Source: Chara braunii (Eukaryota; Streptophyta; Charophyceae; Charales; Characeae). Taken from it: 64,000 nucleotides of DNA. The notes under the pieces are model-generated. The model was not told where the DNA came from, searched no databases, and was given only the letters and a program-made list of their open reading frames with translations. The position numbers and the translations under genes were made by a program. Shown here one piece after another: positions 22,336 to 34,232 of the stretch. Position 1 is the first letter of the stretch. Each line of letters begins with the position of its first letter. The stretch lies in assembly GCA_003427395.1 (NCBI GenBank), contig BFEA01000940.1:276520-340519 (forward strand), in the 5' to 3' direction.

Positions 22336-24972
22336 TGTCGAGCGCATAGGCCCCCGCCTTTCTCACGAAGAGGCGGGAACCCTCCCGACCATGTCACGCA
22401 GGAGTTTAAACAAAACCAAAATCAAGTGACAACTCTAGGACGACGCATAAATAATCCCCCGGACCGCCGAGACGGTCGAGGTCTTGTCGTCCCTTCACCG
22501 CTCTAGCCGGGTCCGTCGGCTGTACATCCCGAGGTCCCCTACGAAAGGACAGGTTCTCGCGGGGCATAAACTTTCCTTCCTTAAGGAGCTGTCACCACCC
22601 TTAGGGGCGTATCCCTACCGAGCTACTGACCCATGTGCGAAAGCTTTTAAATGCAGTCGCAGAGGTAGATCAACCGAGGGCGTTTGCTCGTTCACTGTAG
22701 TATAGATACGCTTGGTTAACGTCAAGCGAACCCGAACGTCGTATGTTCCTAGGACGCTGATCTCCTAGGTGCGGAGCGGAAGCCGGTTGACTAGGACGAT
22801 CTTAACCAAGCGTGAAACGCAACTCGATCCTAGTCCCTTAGACACACAGTCAAATAAAATTTATAACAACCATACATAATTACAGCAAAAAGAGTTGACC
22901 GCAACCGATAAGAATGTACATCAAATCCAAAGTAATAACTGGGAGCATCCAAATCATCATTTGATATATTCAACAACACAAGATAAAAAACAATCCGACC
23001 GCCTCAGGTCGAATACCACAAAACAGTCATATAACCGTCAACAAGAAGTTGGTTTTAGATAATAATAACATATATGCAACCGACACGGTAGTCGGGCAAC
23101 CTTAGTTTTGACTTGATGAGATGCGCTGGCAAAGTTATTCATTCCATATACCGCCGACCTAAGATTAAACACGTACATTCGTCTTCACAGATCCTTAGTT
23201 TTCTTGAATGACACACTGTTTTGTGAATGATTCTTGATCAGGTGCATTACTTGAGGTGTTGCATATCTCTCCCTCTAGGAAGTGGTCTGGGGTACTCCTC
23301 CTCCTCACCCGAGCACAAGACTCGGTTTCAGAAGTCGGACCGTCTCCACCGAATCGGCAAAGTACTCCCCCGTAGAACGGTTCAATCTGGGTTGATAACA
23401 GGGTCGGCTCCTAAAGCAACAAACCCCCGCCCCAGATGCTTCCTAGAGAGAGGGAACCCTCAGACTCCGTCCGGAATCAGACCACCCGTCCCCTCATGCG
23501 AAAGGGTAACTTAGACGAAAAGAAAAGTTAAGAACGAGAGATAAAGGCTCATTCGGACAGGCGCAAATAAGAGGGTCGTTCGGAATAGAACGGGTTTCCT
23601 TGGGAAGAGTTAAATTCATTATGCTTTGATTCTCTTTCTATTTTGAAAATTCCTTTTCTTGCGGCACCCATAAATTATCCTTCAAAAATAGCAAGCAAGT
23701 TCACTCAACTCACTGACGAAATAAAAAAGGTAAGGAGGCGAAACTCTTCGTCATACTGTCAAATAGTATTTTGTCCCACTTTCATATGTAGTCTTTTTAC
23801 TCACCTGCACACCACGCAGATAACACAATCACTCACGTCAAACCCACCTTTTCGCTCATGCATGACGCCCACAACCCCACTCAACCTTTTCTCCTGAACA
23901 TTCAAAGCAAAATGGTCAAGCAATGTGTGGGTGCACACAGGTGTGAAGGGAGTCTGAGTCGTCCACTAACCGACCTTGAGTGAAGTGGTGTCGAAGAAGC
24001 GACCTGACTCACTCAAGAAAACCAACCAACAAGTTGTGTGTGCAACGGAAAATTGTAGTGTCGACGAAAATTCTGATCAAACCACCTCTCCCTCGCACAC
24101 CTCACCCGCGGTAACCCAAGCGTGAAGACGGCAAACCGCATACATCCAAGAAAAACACTTAGTCTGGTACCACATCAGTCCCAATTGAACCCAGGCAGTC
24201 CCAAGTAGTCCAAATCTACTGCTGCAAGTCTTCGGTAGTCCCAACTACAAAACATTTATCTCATATGCCGCATAAAAAAAAAAAAAAGGAAGAAACCCGC
24301 CCGTTGCGCTTAAATTTCGTACCGTCGCATGCCGTCAACCGCCACCATGTCACGTTGTTGCTGCCGTACACAGTAATGGTAGCAAACCTTCTCCAAGAAA
24401 TGCAGATGCCGCGCTGCAACAAAAACCTTTCCGTGCCGTAAAAGAAACCTCCACTGTTGCGCCGCATGTCCCACCGTCATGCTGCAATTCCATTGCCGTG
24501 CGGGACCCTCGTCGGAAAATGGCAGCGCGTCGCCGTGCTATACCACCGTAAAAAAAACGGCAGCGCTTCGCCGTGCTGTACCACCGTAAAAAGTGGGCGG
24601 TGCTCCACTGCGCCGTACTACCGTGTCGTGAAAACGATAGCATCACTCTTCAAAACAATGTGTGGCGCCGACGTGCTATGAAAACGGCAGCATCATCCTT
24701 AAAAAGTATCGCCGACGGCAGTGACACCCTTCAAAATAAAGGTGTCGTGCTGACGCCGCGGTATTTCGGCAGCATAACCCCACAAAAATGGGTTATGATT
24801 GCCGAAAATATCGGCTGGCACACCTCCACCAAGTGTCGTGTTGCCCGTCACTCCTTGCCACATTGTGCTGCCGCTCCACACCACGTTGCCGCAGAGTCCC
24901 CCTAGAGACCAGCCTGCCAAGGGGTGGAGCAGAGTGCTCCAGGCAAGGCTATGGCTGTCTTCTCATTCGCCA
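22336..24972 (-). repeat. 5' LTR of the second element
   Basis: On the + strand it begins TGTCGAGCGCATAGG. A minisatellite near 24500-24720 repeats a CGCCGTGCTRTACCACCGTA unit. The copy contains a GC-rich core and AT-rich flanks as in 18760-21404. Confidence 0.7.
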
Positions 24973-25044
24973 TGCTCCTTTGCAGTCCTCAAGCTCCGCC
25001 GGCCCCACTCCTGCGCCCTCTCCAGCACTCCAGCAATCAGGCAA

Positions 25045-25440
25045 GTGTGCTGTCACACACTGGCAGCTGGAGGCAAGTGTGAGGTAGCTGCGGGACAACT
25101 GCCTCTTTTGTAGTGGCTGAGGAGGGCAGCAACAGCCTCAACTGCCCCCAGGCAAAATTCGTCACTTGCCTGGGGCCGTTGATCTGAGCCAGATCAATGG
25201 ACTGAGGCTGCCTCACCTCAGCCACACACTTAAGGTGACAGTTGTACTCAACTGCCCCCCTCTTTTTCTCCCTTTTCCCTGCACTCAGCCCCACACTGAG
25301 TGCAGGTTCAACAAGAAAATGGTTGTTTCCAGCCAAGTTCCCCTCACTGAACCTCCAGTTCACAACTCTGGCCTGAATGACTGCATTCAGGCCAATACTG
25401 CTTGAATTCGGTGCACGGCCGCGGCCACGTTCGTGGCCGT
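25045..25440. other. Array of perfect stem-loops
   Basis: At least six exact hairpins follow one another: GTGTG/CACAC (25045-25058); an outer pair GTGGCTGAGG/CCTCAGCCAC (25113-25122 with 25216-25225) and inner pair CAGCCTCA/TGAGGCTG (25133-25140 with 25203-25210) that enclose CCCCAGGCAA/TTGCCTGGGG (25146-25175) and TTGATCTG/CAGATCAA (25179-25197); CCTGCACTCAG/CTGAGTGCAGG (25278-25306); TGGCCTGAATG/CATTCAGGCCA (25369-25394); CGGCCACG/CGTGGCCG (25422-25439). Spacers are pyrimidine-rich. No ORF explains this. It could be a structured RNA, the end of a mobile element, or a recombination-built fold-back cluster. Confidence 0.75.
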
Positions 25441-25875
25441 GACTATTCCTTTCTCTTCCCTCTCCTTTCTTTTCTTTCTCTTTCTTTCTTTCTTTCTTTT
25501 TTTTTTCTTTTTACCCCTCGTTTTTTTTCTCAGGGAGGGGCAACTCGTTTTTTTTCGAAACGAGCAGCTTCCCCTTCCCCCCCTAAGTCATTTCACAGAG
25601 CCGAACAAGAGCCAAGTTTTCAGGGTCTCTCTCCCCCTGTGCCCAGCACGCCCGTACCCGGATGCCCACGGCGCTTGGTTCAGCGTTGTTGAGTGTTGCA
25701 GCCCGTTTTTGAAATCGGACGGGTGCAGCCAAAACGACACCAGAGAAACTTTAACAGAAGAACTAAAAAAAACGAAAGCAAAAACAAATAAAGAAAAACA
25801 AAAAGGAAAGAAAGAAGACAAAACTTACCTGGTCGTGGTCACGTTGCAACCGCCGTCAGGTAAGACACTCCTCTC

Positions 25876-25879
<4 letters not shown>

Positions 25880-25928
<49 letters not shown>
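25880..25928. repeat. (TC)n microsatellite
   Basis: An uninterrupted TC run of about 49 bp within a pyrimidine-rich region (25440-25930). Confidence 0.95.
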
Positions 25929-25931
<3 letters not shown>

Positions 25932-26267
25932 TAGTAGTGTATAGTCCCCGTTCTAGAGGTAGATTCACTTGGTTTTGGTCTCCCCATCGAAGGAAACCTC
26001 TCTGCAGCCCGTTGCTCTGAAACGAACGTGCACAGAGAGGAACTGCAGGTGGTAAAAACGAGCAGGGGGATCTAAAAGAAGAACTCAATCTATAAAAAAA
26101 ATCTAAAGAAAAAAACTAAAACAAATCCAAAAAGAAAACTTAAAGAAAATCTAAAAAAAAAAAAGAAAAAAAAAGAGAAAACTTACCTAGGAGAAACGAT
26201 CTCCCATTTTCCTTGGGCACTGTCAAAAGCACTGGGGCCGAAATACTCCTGTCACTTCCGACGGCGC

Positions 26268-26300
26268 CATCTGGCGGCCATCTGGTGGCCATCTGGCGGC
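26268..26300. repeat. 11-bp tandem repeat, three units
   Basis: CATCTGGCGGC, CATCTGGTGGC and CATCTGGCGGC in direct succession. Confidence 0.9.
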
Positions 26301-26433
26301 TCACATTCAGTTCGTTCTAGTTTTTAGTGTTTCGCCCCCCCCCTCCTATTATTCCGTTCGCTTTGCCAACGGTCACACCCCATTATGGCCTGCCCCGACA
26401 CGTCGAGATATAGACCTGAGTTCGAATCCTTCG

Positions 26434-26469
<36 letters not shown>

Positions 26470-26510
26470 TTTCTCGATTTATGCATGTCATCCTTGCGCA
26501 GGGGCCATGC
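26434..26510 (-). pseudogene. U6 snRNA 3' part with T34 tail
   Basis: The minus strand at 26510-26468 matches the second half of U6 (GCATGGCCCCTGCGCAAGGA to AATCGAGAAATC) almost exactly and is followed by 34 T (26467-26434). The 5' half of U6 is absent and is replaced by the hairpin-rich block at 26517-26751. The T run would be a strong RNA polymerase III stop. Beyond the run the + strand has GAGTTCGAATCCTT, which looks like a tRNA T-loop/B-box. Confidence 0.8.
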
Positions 26511-26516
26511 ATATTC

Positions 26517-26572
26517 GCGCGGCGAATCTCGACCGCGATCTTGGTGGATCGCGCGGCCGAGATTGACCGCGC
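26517..26572. other. Long interrupted hairpin
   Basis: Three successive matched arms, GCGCGG/CCGCGC, AATCTCG/CGAGATT and CGCGATC/GATCGCG, close on the loop TTGGTG, with only small internal bulges. A further hairpin GCTCCA/TGGAGC follows at about 26598-26612. Confidence 0.8.
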
Positions 26573-26679
26573 CTGTGGTCCTACGCGCGCCTGCAGCTGC
26601 TCCAAAATGGAGCTAGCCCAAAGGCGCGACATGCTGGATTCGATCCCGGTGTCCTTCGGGTGACAGTCCTATACCGTAA

Positions 26680-26751
26680 CCTACTGGGCTAACTCCTATC
26701 ACAGGAGTTATACGTGCAGCCCTTCTATCTGAAGGGCCGCGGCCCAGTAGG
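26680..26751. other. Three-way-junction (cloverleaf-like) fold
   Basis: Outer stem CCTACTGGGC (26680-26689) pairs exactly with GCCCAGTAGG (26742-26751). Inside are two exact hairpins: TAACTCCT/AGGAGTTA with a 5-nt loop (26690-26710) and GCCCTTC/GAAGGGC with a 5-nt loop (26719-26737). 25 base pairs are exact, a structured-RNA-like layout. It is not a recognisable tRNA: stem lengths and loops do not fit. Confidence 0.75.
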
Positions 26752-27190
26752 CTAGTCATCTCAGGCCTAGGCAGGTTTAACCTTGCCCCGCCGTGCCAAA
26801 ACTGACGCCTCGCTACCTCACCGGCTCGAACTCGGCCCGGTGGCCCGGCAAGGCACCCTGTTAACCATGTGTCCAGCCTCGGGCCCTGGCGCGGAGTCAA
26901 CTCTCACAACCCCCCAAAAAAAAAGTAACCCTTCTCTCCTGCGCCGCGGTCCTATATCCGGCGCGTCTATTTTTCTAGCTTATTAGGCTCAGAATCGCGC
27001 GACTGCAAAGCCGCACGTCATTATTTTAGACAGGATAGGTCTAACTTTAACGTTTTCATTTCCGCACACTTTTGCAACTTCGACAAAAACGAAGCATTGC
27101 CATCCACATTTGTTACTCTCGGACGCCACACGCGTTCGAACTAAAGCTCGAAAACTTTTAGTCTCTCAGTCATAGGTCAAACCTGAATAG

Positions 27191-27871
27191 ACTTTTGACA
27201 ATCGCCAGTCTCATCAAGTCCTTCAACTCAACGAAAGAGTCGGACAGTGTCCGATGTTCAAAAACCCCGACAAATACCCTTGTCAGGATATTTGCCCCGA
27301 CAACGTCATTCGCACAGCTCGTTGTAGTGCCCAGCTGGCGACTGGCGATGGCGTTGTGTCATCTCTCCTGGATTTGAGCATCCTTCGGCATCGCCAGGAG
27401 CGACTCACAAGACATGTAAACGTCCTGCGTCGTCTTCTCGCTTTTCTCTCTGACCTTGATTGCACCCTCCCCATCATCCCTATTCGCCTGATAACATCTA
27501 CGGGGGTGTACCACGCTTTATGAGACTCTTGCTTGCAGGGAGACTTCGTTCACCCTTGTGTAGGGTAGGAAGCTCGCCTAGCTACCTCCGAGTCTCGCTC
27601 TCCTATCTCCATTACCCTCAGAGATAACCAGACGCAGCGCTTCTTCGATCAGACGGTCCCTGACGTCCACTTTTCCCTCACCCTCCAGCCATGGGATAGT
27701 ACCCAGGCGCCTCAGCGCTACCATTCCTCTACGTACTTCGACGTGCTGAAAACTGGGTATGACTTTATCCTTGGCACTCCCTGGTCTCACCGGTTTCGTT
27801 GTCGGGCGGTCGCAGACCGGTCGGCCACCCGACATACGAAGGATTCGTCCCTCAACCAAACGTTCGGTTAG
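27191..27871 (+). pseudogene. Retrotransposon gag-pol fragment, protease-like
   Basis: One + frame runs from about 27254 to the TAG at 27869, with internal stops near 27521 (TGA) and about 27567 (TAG). The last part reads FSLTLQPW then FDVLKTGYDFILGTPW, close in pattern to the segment of Ty3-like polyproteins around the aspartic protease (hydrophobic-DVILGxxWL). The catalytic DTG/DSG motif is not seen, so only the C-terminal side of the protease is preserved. No reverse transcriptase follows. Confidence 0.5.
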
Positions 27872-28129
27872 GATTTGTCAGGTATTTCTGTCGGAACCGT
27901 CGGGAAAAATTAGGGGTCGTAAGAAGGACCCTAAAATCCCCTCCATCGACCATGGGAACTGACCCTATAAATTAATAAAATGAACAGCCACGGCGACCGC
28001 ACCTGACACTTGCCCTTTTTGTTCGTTCTGAGGCTGTTCCCGAAGCGGCCGGCTGCGGATCGGGAGTATGGTATTAGGCCTTGGCGCGCCTCTTTTACAC
28101 TGAACAATTGACGAGGAAATGAACCCTCA

Positions 28130-28380
28130 AATTCCATTAAATCTAATAACAAAATTAAAATTGAGGAAAAGAATTAAAAATTATAAAAGGAAAGAAAACA
28201 GATGGACATTTGTTATTTTATTTATTTCATTACAATTTATCCTCGATAAATTGTCCTCAATTTTTATTAATTCGAATAACAAGATTAAAAATGAATGAAA
28301 TAATTAGAAAAAAAAATAAAAAAATAAAAAATGATTATTCATTATTTGATTAAATTTTATCGAAATTTATTCTTGATGAT
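28130..28380. other. AT-rich non-coding stretch
   Basis: Very AT-rich with repeated AATTAAAAAT/ATTTATTT words and an inverted pair around TTATCCTCGATAAATTGTCCTC. No gene. Confidence 0.6.
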
Positions 28381-28382
28381 TT

Positions 28383-29030
28383 TTGCTGGGAATCATTTAT
28401 TCGCCCTTGGACAGTCGATTTGTACGGGTCTCGATAATTATAAACCGACGTCTGAGTTTGCCCGATTCGCCTCATTACTACCCTCGCTATGACCCCGAGT
28501 TCATTGAACAAGCGGGCCGGTTTTTTCAGTTACTACGACACCGCCAGTTTGGTGTTTCTACTGACTCTAGTACGGGACGGGTCACGTGGTATTATTATTT
28601 TTGTGTGGACACTGGTTTGGAATAAGCGTGGCACGCTGACTCGAGAATGGAAGAGTACAATTATTTATTTGGTATTGACATTGCGGCATGGTCAGATTTG
28701 GAACAGGTACATGATTGACTTATTAATTCTGGTCCTGACACTTGGGCACAATCACTGTATTGGTGCAACCACGGTACAGGGGCTGTTGGCGTGGTTGATC
28801 CCGGCTACGATATTGCGGTCCACCTCAGGATGATTGCGGCATCGGTCACTGTTTTAGTATCTGCTCTAAGTCCGGTGTGGGGACTGAAATGGAACAAGGA
28901 TGTTGCTTGTGGAATTGGTGCGAGATATGGTCCGCAGTTCAAGACCTTTTTTTGGCACGGTTGCTGGTTCGGTACTGGTATGACACATTGCTATTCGATC
29001 CTTATTTTCATCTTTTCCGTACTGGTTTGA
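28383..29030 (+). pseudogene. Broken ORF of unknown family
   Basis: One frame stays readable for about 215 codons (YYPRYDPEFIEQAGRFF, EEYNYLFGIDIAAW, GPDTWAQSLYWCNHGTG) but has TAA at about 28623 and TGA near 28716. Aromatic-rich composition and the absence of frameshift suggest a once-real gene. I do not recognise it. It lies downstream of the protease-like fragment at 27191-27871 and could belong to the same decayed element. Confidence 0.35.
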
Positions 29031-30913
29031 CACCAGAACGAGCGGCATGTGCTTGGCTTACATAATTGGTCTAACGGGGGTGATTGGGTTACTGCTTTTG
29101 GCTGCGTGACGCAAAATTAAGCGAGACGATTAGCTGACAACGGTGTGGCTGTACTGGTTCCTGATACTGTTTACTCTGCCCGTCGGTACAAGGGCTAGTG
29201 CCGCAGAGCCATGGGACATATAATGTAGGTACCTGTGACTGCTTGCCACCAGACCAGGGACCAGGGCCTAGCAACACTGTTGCTCCAAGCGAAAATGGTT
29301 GTCCTACGTATGGTGCTAGCATTCCGGGCGAGTCAGGGACTGTAGCGAAGCTGAGGGATCCAGTATAGTACCAAGCCTCATATGTGGTACCTGGGGGATG
29401 AGGCTCCCGGTTTGGATATAGGAAGGACGAGCAGCATTGGAGGGGATTGATTCGGGACAATACCAGGAGTACAGGGCGACTGGTCAGCGTGCCAGGCGTC
29501 CGCAGCGTCAACAAGTGAACGCGCGGAAAGCTTGGTTGAAATGGGAGAGCTTTGGAGGGGGTACCGTGCCAGGCATTCTAAGGGAAGACGCGCCTGTTCA
29601 CGAGGGGAAATGCGAGCCAGGCGTACTTTACCATCGCTCAAGGTTGCTCGGTAGGCGCTCGTTTGGGGGGGCGCGATCAGGGGAGAGTGCGAGAAGGGTG
29701 ATCTGAGAGGGGAGGCACAAAAGGTTTTCGCTGCATTCTGCAGGTGTCACTCTGGACTAGTTCGTAGTGAGGAAGTTCAGGGAATGTGTATGAGGTGTGG
29801 AGCGGCTAACCAGTTGAGTATGTTTCAAACATACCCTTTCGTGATACTGTAGGGTTAAGTTGCATCACTCAAGGCTAATAGCGGGGGAATCCTCCAGGGA
29901 TGCGAGCATGGTGGCACGCGACTGAGCGTGTGAAGAAGGGAATTGGGCATATTTTGAGACCCATGCTTGGTATACGCAGTGGTTTAATTCTCCTGCGGCG
30001 GATGCCAAGAAACGATCGATTGCGGAGGGAGGCTAAAAGCGTCGAAGGGCAGTAAATGCCAGTTCGTGACTCCCTCACACTGGAGCTGCGGCCGATGCCG
30101 CGAGATCTCGTGGGAGGGAGGTCATGAGCTGCGAAAGATCCTAAGACGACTTATCTAAGTTATCTTTGTTGTGAAGGCGATGTTCACAGAGCCCTGGTCA
30201 CCGCATGGCACGTCATCCGGACTGCTATCAGCCGTGGGGAAACAACGATGAGAGTATTCAGTCTTGATCTGCGTGCGGAGAGAGCGTGGGAGTGAGGAGT
30301 ACGTCGAGTAAAGAGCAGCGACTTGAGAAAAGCGACTGGAAGTCCGACCTCCACCGTAGGACTGTGAGCACAACAAGAGGCTTCTAAAATTGGGTGCGTG
30401 TGAGGCTGCACTTTTCCTAAGGGTGAGTTGCAGGTTGGATCATTTGCTTGCGAGGGACTATGATCAAAGACCAGGAGCGTGAGAGAACGAAAGGGAGAAC
30501 AATCGCGGAAAAGAGAGCTGCGAACGATAGTACGAGTGGAGGAGGGGGATTCACGAGTGAGCGTCAGTCGTCGTTCTCTAATCTAATATGAAAGTCAGTT
30601 TACCTTCCCTGATCTGATATAAAAGTTCTCGACAAAAGAGTCCGTAGGCTAAATCAAGGTCAATCAAGGGTGAAAGCATTGATCAGGCAGACTGTTAAAA
30701 AAGAGGGAAGTACGCGGGAAATTGAGTGAGCGAGCGTGAATGTGAAAAAGAGAGCGTGACAATGAGCGGTTCATGGAGGGAGAGACAACGAGCGAAGTGA
30801 AAATGGGAATGTAAGATGGTCAAACTATTGGGTCTCCGATTTAGAAGAGTAGTCATCCTTCCTCCCGCCTTCTGTTCCCGCTTTGTCTCTAGTTAAGAGG
30901 GGTCACCGCATGC

Positions 30914-31201
30914 CTATATGTACCTCCATGACTTAGTGGATGACTCTACTTCAGGGCCTTTTATGAGAAAAGCTGGATCGAAAAGCTCTATGGGCTCCAG
31001 TTCAAAAAAGGGCACTTCATACCTCTCCATGGTCCATCTGCAAGTTCGTCCTGTAAGAATTTTGTGCTCATCAAACAAAGTTCGTGGAAAGAAATCTTTC
31101 CATGCCCCCGTTGAAGAAGCGTAATCGTATACATTCATTCGATAAAGTGTCAAGCATCGTTCGGGAAAGCTACAACCGTGTGAGAAAATTAATCTGATCA
31201 A
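30914..31201 (-). CDS. Hypothetical fragment
   Basis: A 95-codon frame with protein-like composition (RMNVYDYASSTGAWKDFF, EVPFFELEPIELFDPAF). No domain recognised. No overlapping better frame exists, and the flanks (29.1-30.9 and 31.2-33.9 kb) show no sustained coding. Could be a remnant of a transposon gene. Confidence 0.3.
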   Translation of the reverse strand: MIRLIFSHGCSFPERCLTLYRMNVYDYASSTGAWKDFFPRTLFDEHKILTGRTCRWTMERYEVPFFELEPIELFDPAFLIKGPEVESSTKSWRYI

Positions 31202-32977
31202 GAGATTCTGAAGCTCCTAGTCGTGAATGCCCTTGAACTTGTCCCGCTTGGGCATGGCTTAGGAGCGGGCTGTTCTTGGATGTAGGTTGTGTCAGGGGTG
31301 GGAAATATTTGAACTGATTATTCATAATATACTCTTTATTTTGTATTTTTTATCATACTGCTAGAGTGAGGCCTTATGCGGAAGCCTGATATGAAGCGTT
31401 ATTATGAGTGATAAGCAACTTGCTTTATGCGGAGAGGGAAAATTGATAATTGCATAATGCGCAGTCTGGTCGCCTGGCATCTTGTCCTGGTGAGCCGCAC
31501 GAGGAGTGTGAGAGATTTGAAGGGAATGCTGGCGCAAAGCCCTTACTCATCTGTTTGTACTGAGAATTTTTTCAAATTATTGATTGGCCAAAAAAAAAGT
31601 GAATGTCTTTGTCTATCTGTATCTCTCTTTGTCATTTGGTCATTTCCGAATTTATCCGATCGAACAACGAAACTTGGAGTTTGATTTAGGGCAATAAATC
31701 AACAAATGTGATCACGCGACACTGATCTGCTCCAGGAGGCCAGAACCCTTGCGGGCAGAAACCTTGACTCAAACTCTAGTGGGATTTCAACTAGCTGGGC
31801 TGAACTATTTATTTTATTTCATCTCTTTTTCTTTCCTTAACCCTTACACTTCAGCTTATCTGAAAGACCATTAATTTCAGCCCCTCGGTTGAGCCTAACA
31901 GCCACTTGAAAACCTGTCACCCCTGTAACGGCACTGTGGACCTCTGATGGGGGCACGGCGAGTGACAGACGTCGCTGTCCTTGGCCTCAGTGACGGACAT
32001 GTGTCCACCTCCCCGGGTTTCCTAACAACCTTGGCGTCGTTGGCGGGGAGGGGACTGCACCCCTAAGGCCTCGGCCTTCCCCTATCAAACGGGGGTGCAC
32101 AGGCTGATTAACCGCCGGTTGATTAGTTTGATTAGTTGATTAGCTGATTGTTTTTTCTATTTTAAGTAATTTAGGTTTTTCTAAATATCTTCTGATCCAG
32201 GCATTTTTGCACGAGTCCCCCTGGGATCAAAGGTCATCCTCGAATTAAGGCGAACATTTTGGTGCCATTTTCACGAAAAAAAATAACGGCTAGAAATTGG
32301 GATGATCAATTTTGTTTATTTTTCAAATATTATTCCAAGAATTATATTTTTATATTTAATTTAATTACGGGAAATTGAAGCGGAATTTGGGGACGCCCGC
32401 TTGAGGCAAACTGGTCCTGTTTATTTTTCCCGACGTTTTGAGATGCTGGTCAGGAAAAATGGGCTACGTTTGTACAAACAACGACCCCCAACAGAAACAA
32501 AGTAAAAGGAATATAAGGGGAAATTGTAATTTTTCCTTATAATTTTAATTAAAAATAACAGAGACAAAAAAAAAAAAAATAATCCGATAACTTTTCTTCT
32601 TGAACTTAAAAGAACCTAACAAAACTTTTCCACGGTGGTCTGGGGTTTACGGTGCGCGTACGGACGTGCGCAAAACCCAAAACCCTAATTGGGAGAAAAC
32701 CTAATTAGGATAAAACCCAAGCACTACTATAGAAATATACGACTAATTAAATAAAATTCTAACTCAAACTTCACGGGTGTCGATTGTAGTGGAGATCTAG
32801 GCTTTTGTGCATAAGGCATAGGCTCGGAAAATAAAGAGAATTATTTTGATTTTTGTTATAATGAAATAAATAAAAACAAAAACAAATGTCTAAAAAATAA
32901 TTGAAGTTTGAGTTCTTTTATCTTTTCGTCCGTTCTATCTTTGCTCACTTTTCGGCGGATTAATCAAGGGATAACCT
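31202..32977. other. Non-coding stretch
   Basis: AT-rich with a GC-rich island at about 31915-32110. No gene supported. Confidence 0.55.
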
Positions 32978-33982
32978 CCCGAACCCCATCCCCACGGGGG
33001 GAGGGAAAGTGCTGCCAATATTTTTTGAATTGTTTTTAAAAATGTTTGAATTTAGTCAGTTAAATTGACAAAAATTAAAATAAATATCAAAAAATTAAAT
33101 AAAATTTGATTTTCCATTTTTATTTATTTTACTTGTCTTTCCTCTTTCGGCAGTTCTATTTGAGAGACTCCGTCCCGAACCCCATCTCAACGGGGGGAGC
33201 CAAAACGCTGTCGAATTTTTGTAAATTTCCTAAACATATTTTCCACCCTTAAAAATCGTAAAATTCGGCGAACCTTTATGTATTTAGAGCTTTAATTAAT
33301 ATAAAATAAAAAAAGTAATTAATCTAAATCAGACTTAATTTTTTATAATTAATGTTTAAAAAATATAAGAAAATTCTCTAAAAGAGGAAGAAAAAGTGCA
33401 GTTGGACAAATTTGTGATTGGGTGAGTCTGCTGGTCCATTCCTGAAGATCTGAAATAGGCAACGAGAATTTTCGCAAATTAAGAATTATTTTTTAGTATA
33501 TTATTGACAGAAATTAGTGGTAAATCCAAACGAAAGGGTAAAAAGAAGTAGGTACTTACCTCTCGACTCCTTAGGGTTTGCGTCTATTCCCCCTATGCAC
33601 TGAAGGCGGGGTGGTGCTTTCTTCTTATTTGTAAGGAATTTTTAGTGATTAAAAGAATTAAAATTTCCTAAAAATCAAAAAATGGCCTAAGAATTTGAAA
33701 AGTGAGTCGGTATGCACTGTATCTTTGGTTTCTGTCTAGGGAACTAGATCTATTGGTCGGAGACGGGCCCGAGGGTACAACAGACTGAATTCCCTCGATT
33801 TGAGTATACACCTTATATTCGAGGGGACTCGAGTATGAGGCTTGTAAGCTCATTATGAGGACGAAATTCTACACCCTCCGTATCTAGGGTACTTTAGGAC
33901 CTGGTAAACACTTAGGCAGGCAGTTTGTTTTTAGGGACTTTATCCCGAACCCCATCCCAACGGGGGGAGGCGAAGTGCTGCC
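32978..33982. repeat. Three copies of a GC-rich hairpin repeat in AT-rich DNA
   Basis: CCCGAACCCCATCYCMACGG followed by GGGGAG and a GYGCTGYCRA tail occurs at 32978-33016, 33174-33212 and 33944-33982. The CCCC and GGGGGG blocks can pair over a short ATCCCAAC loop. Similarity extends about 30 nt upstream in the last two copies. Confidence 0.85.
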
Positions 33983-34232
33983 GAAATTTTCCTAAGGGTT
34001 TGAAGTTTTTCTTAACTCATTTTTCCTGCGCTTCCTTATTCCCTACTCCATTAACGCAGATGTGGCCACCCTCAACAGCAGAGGAATATGATGTTGGTTG
34101 ATACTGGGAGATTGAGCCTTCCGAACTCGTAGAAAGGGACCTCGTGGAGTTCACTTTGCCGACTCGACCAACTGACTGGCACGACGACCAGTACAAGTAG
34201 AGGTTGATTCTCCTGTGGCCTAGGGTCTGGTT

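Larger units (their letters stand above)
18760..24972 (-). mobile_element. Second LARD-like LTR element, related family
   Basis: Two direct repeats of about 2.64 kb (18760 to about 21404 and 22336 to about 24972) flank about 0.9 kb. On the minus strand their 3' ends read GCGCTCGACA, the same terminus as the element at 8292-17469, and the adjacent region (ACAGYGAACGAGMAAACGCCC, GTCAGTAGCTCG, GTGACAGCTCC) is shared with it. A tRNA-Asp-type primer site lies 2 bp inside the repeat at 22336. The outer boundary near 24972 is approximate and I could not define a target-site duplication. Confidence 0.7.

Noticed and set aside
25825-26088. ORFs through the (TC)n run (EREREREREK and SLSLSLSL)
   Set aside because: Artefacts of a dinucleotide repeat translated on both strands.
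26630-26760. Possible tRNA gene (GGATTCGATCCCGG and cloverleaf-like fold)
   Set aside because: Stem lengths, missing A-box and missing acceptor stem do not fit a tRNA, so it is reported only as a structured segment.
30155-30411. Overlapping minus-strand ORFs of about 75 codons
   Set aside because: Length within chance expectation; no recognisable motif.
32260-32275. TGGTGCCATTTTCACG as a decayed primer-binding site of an element leading to the gag at 39.2 kb
   Set aside because: Too many mismatches, and no LTR pair could be recognised around it.
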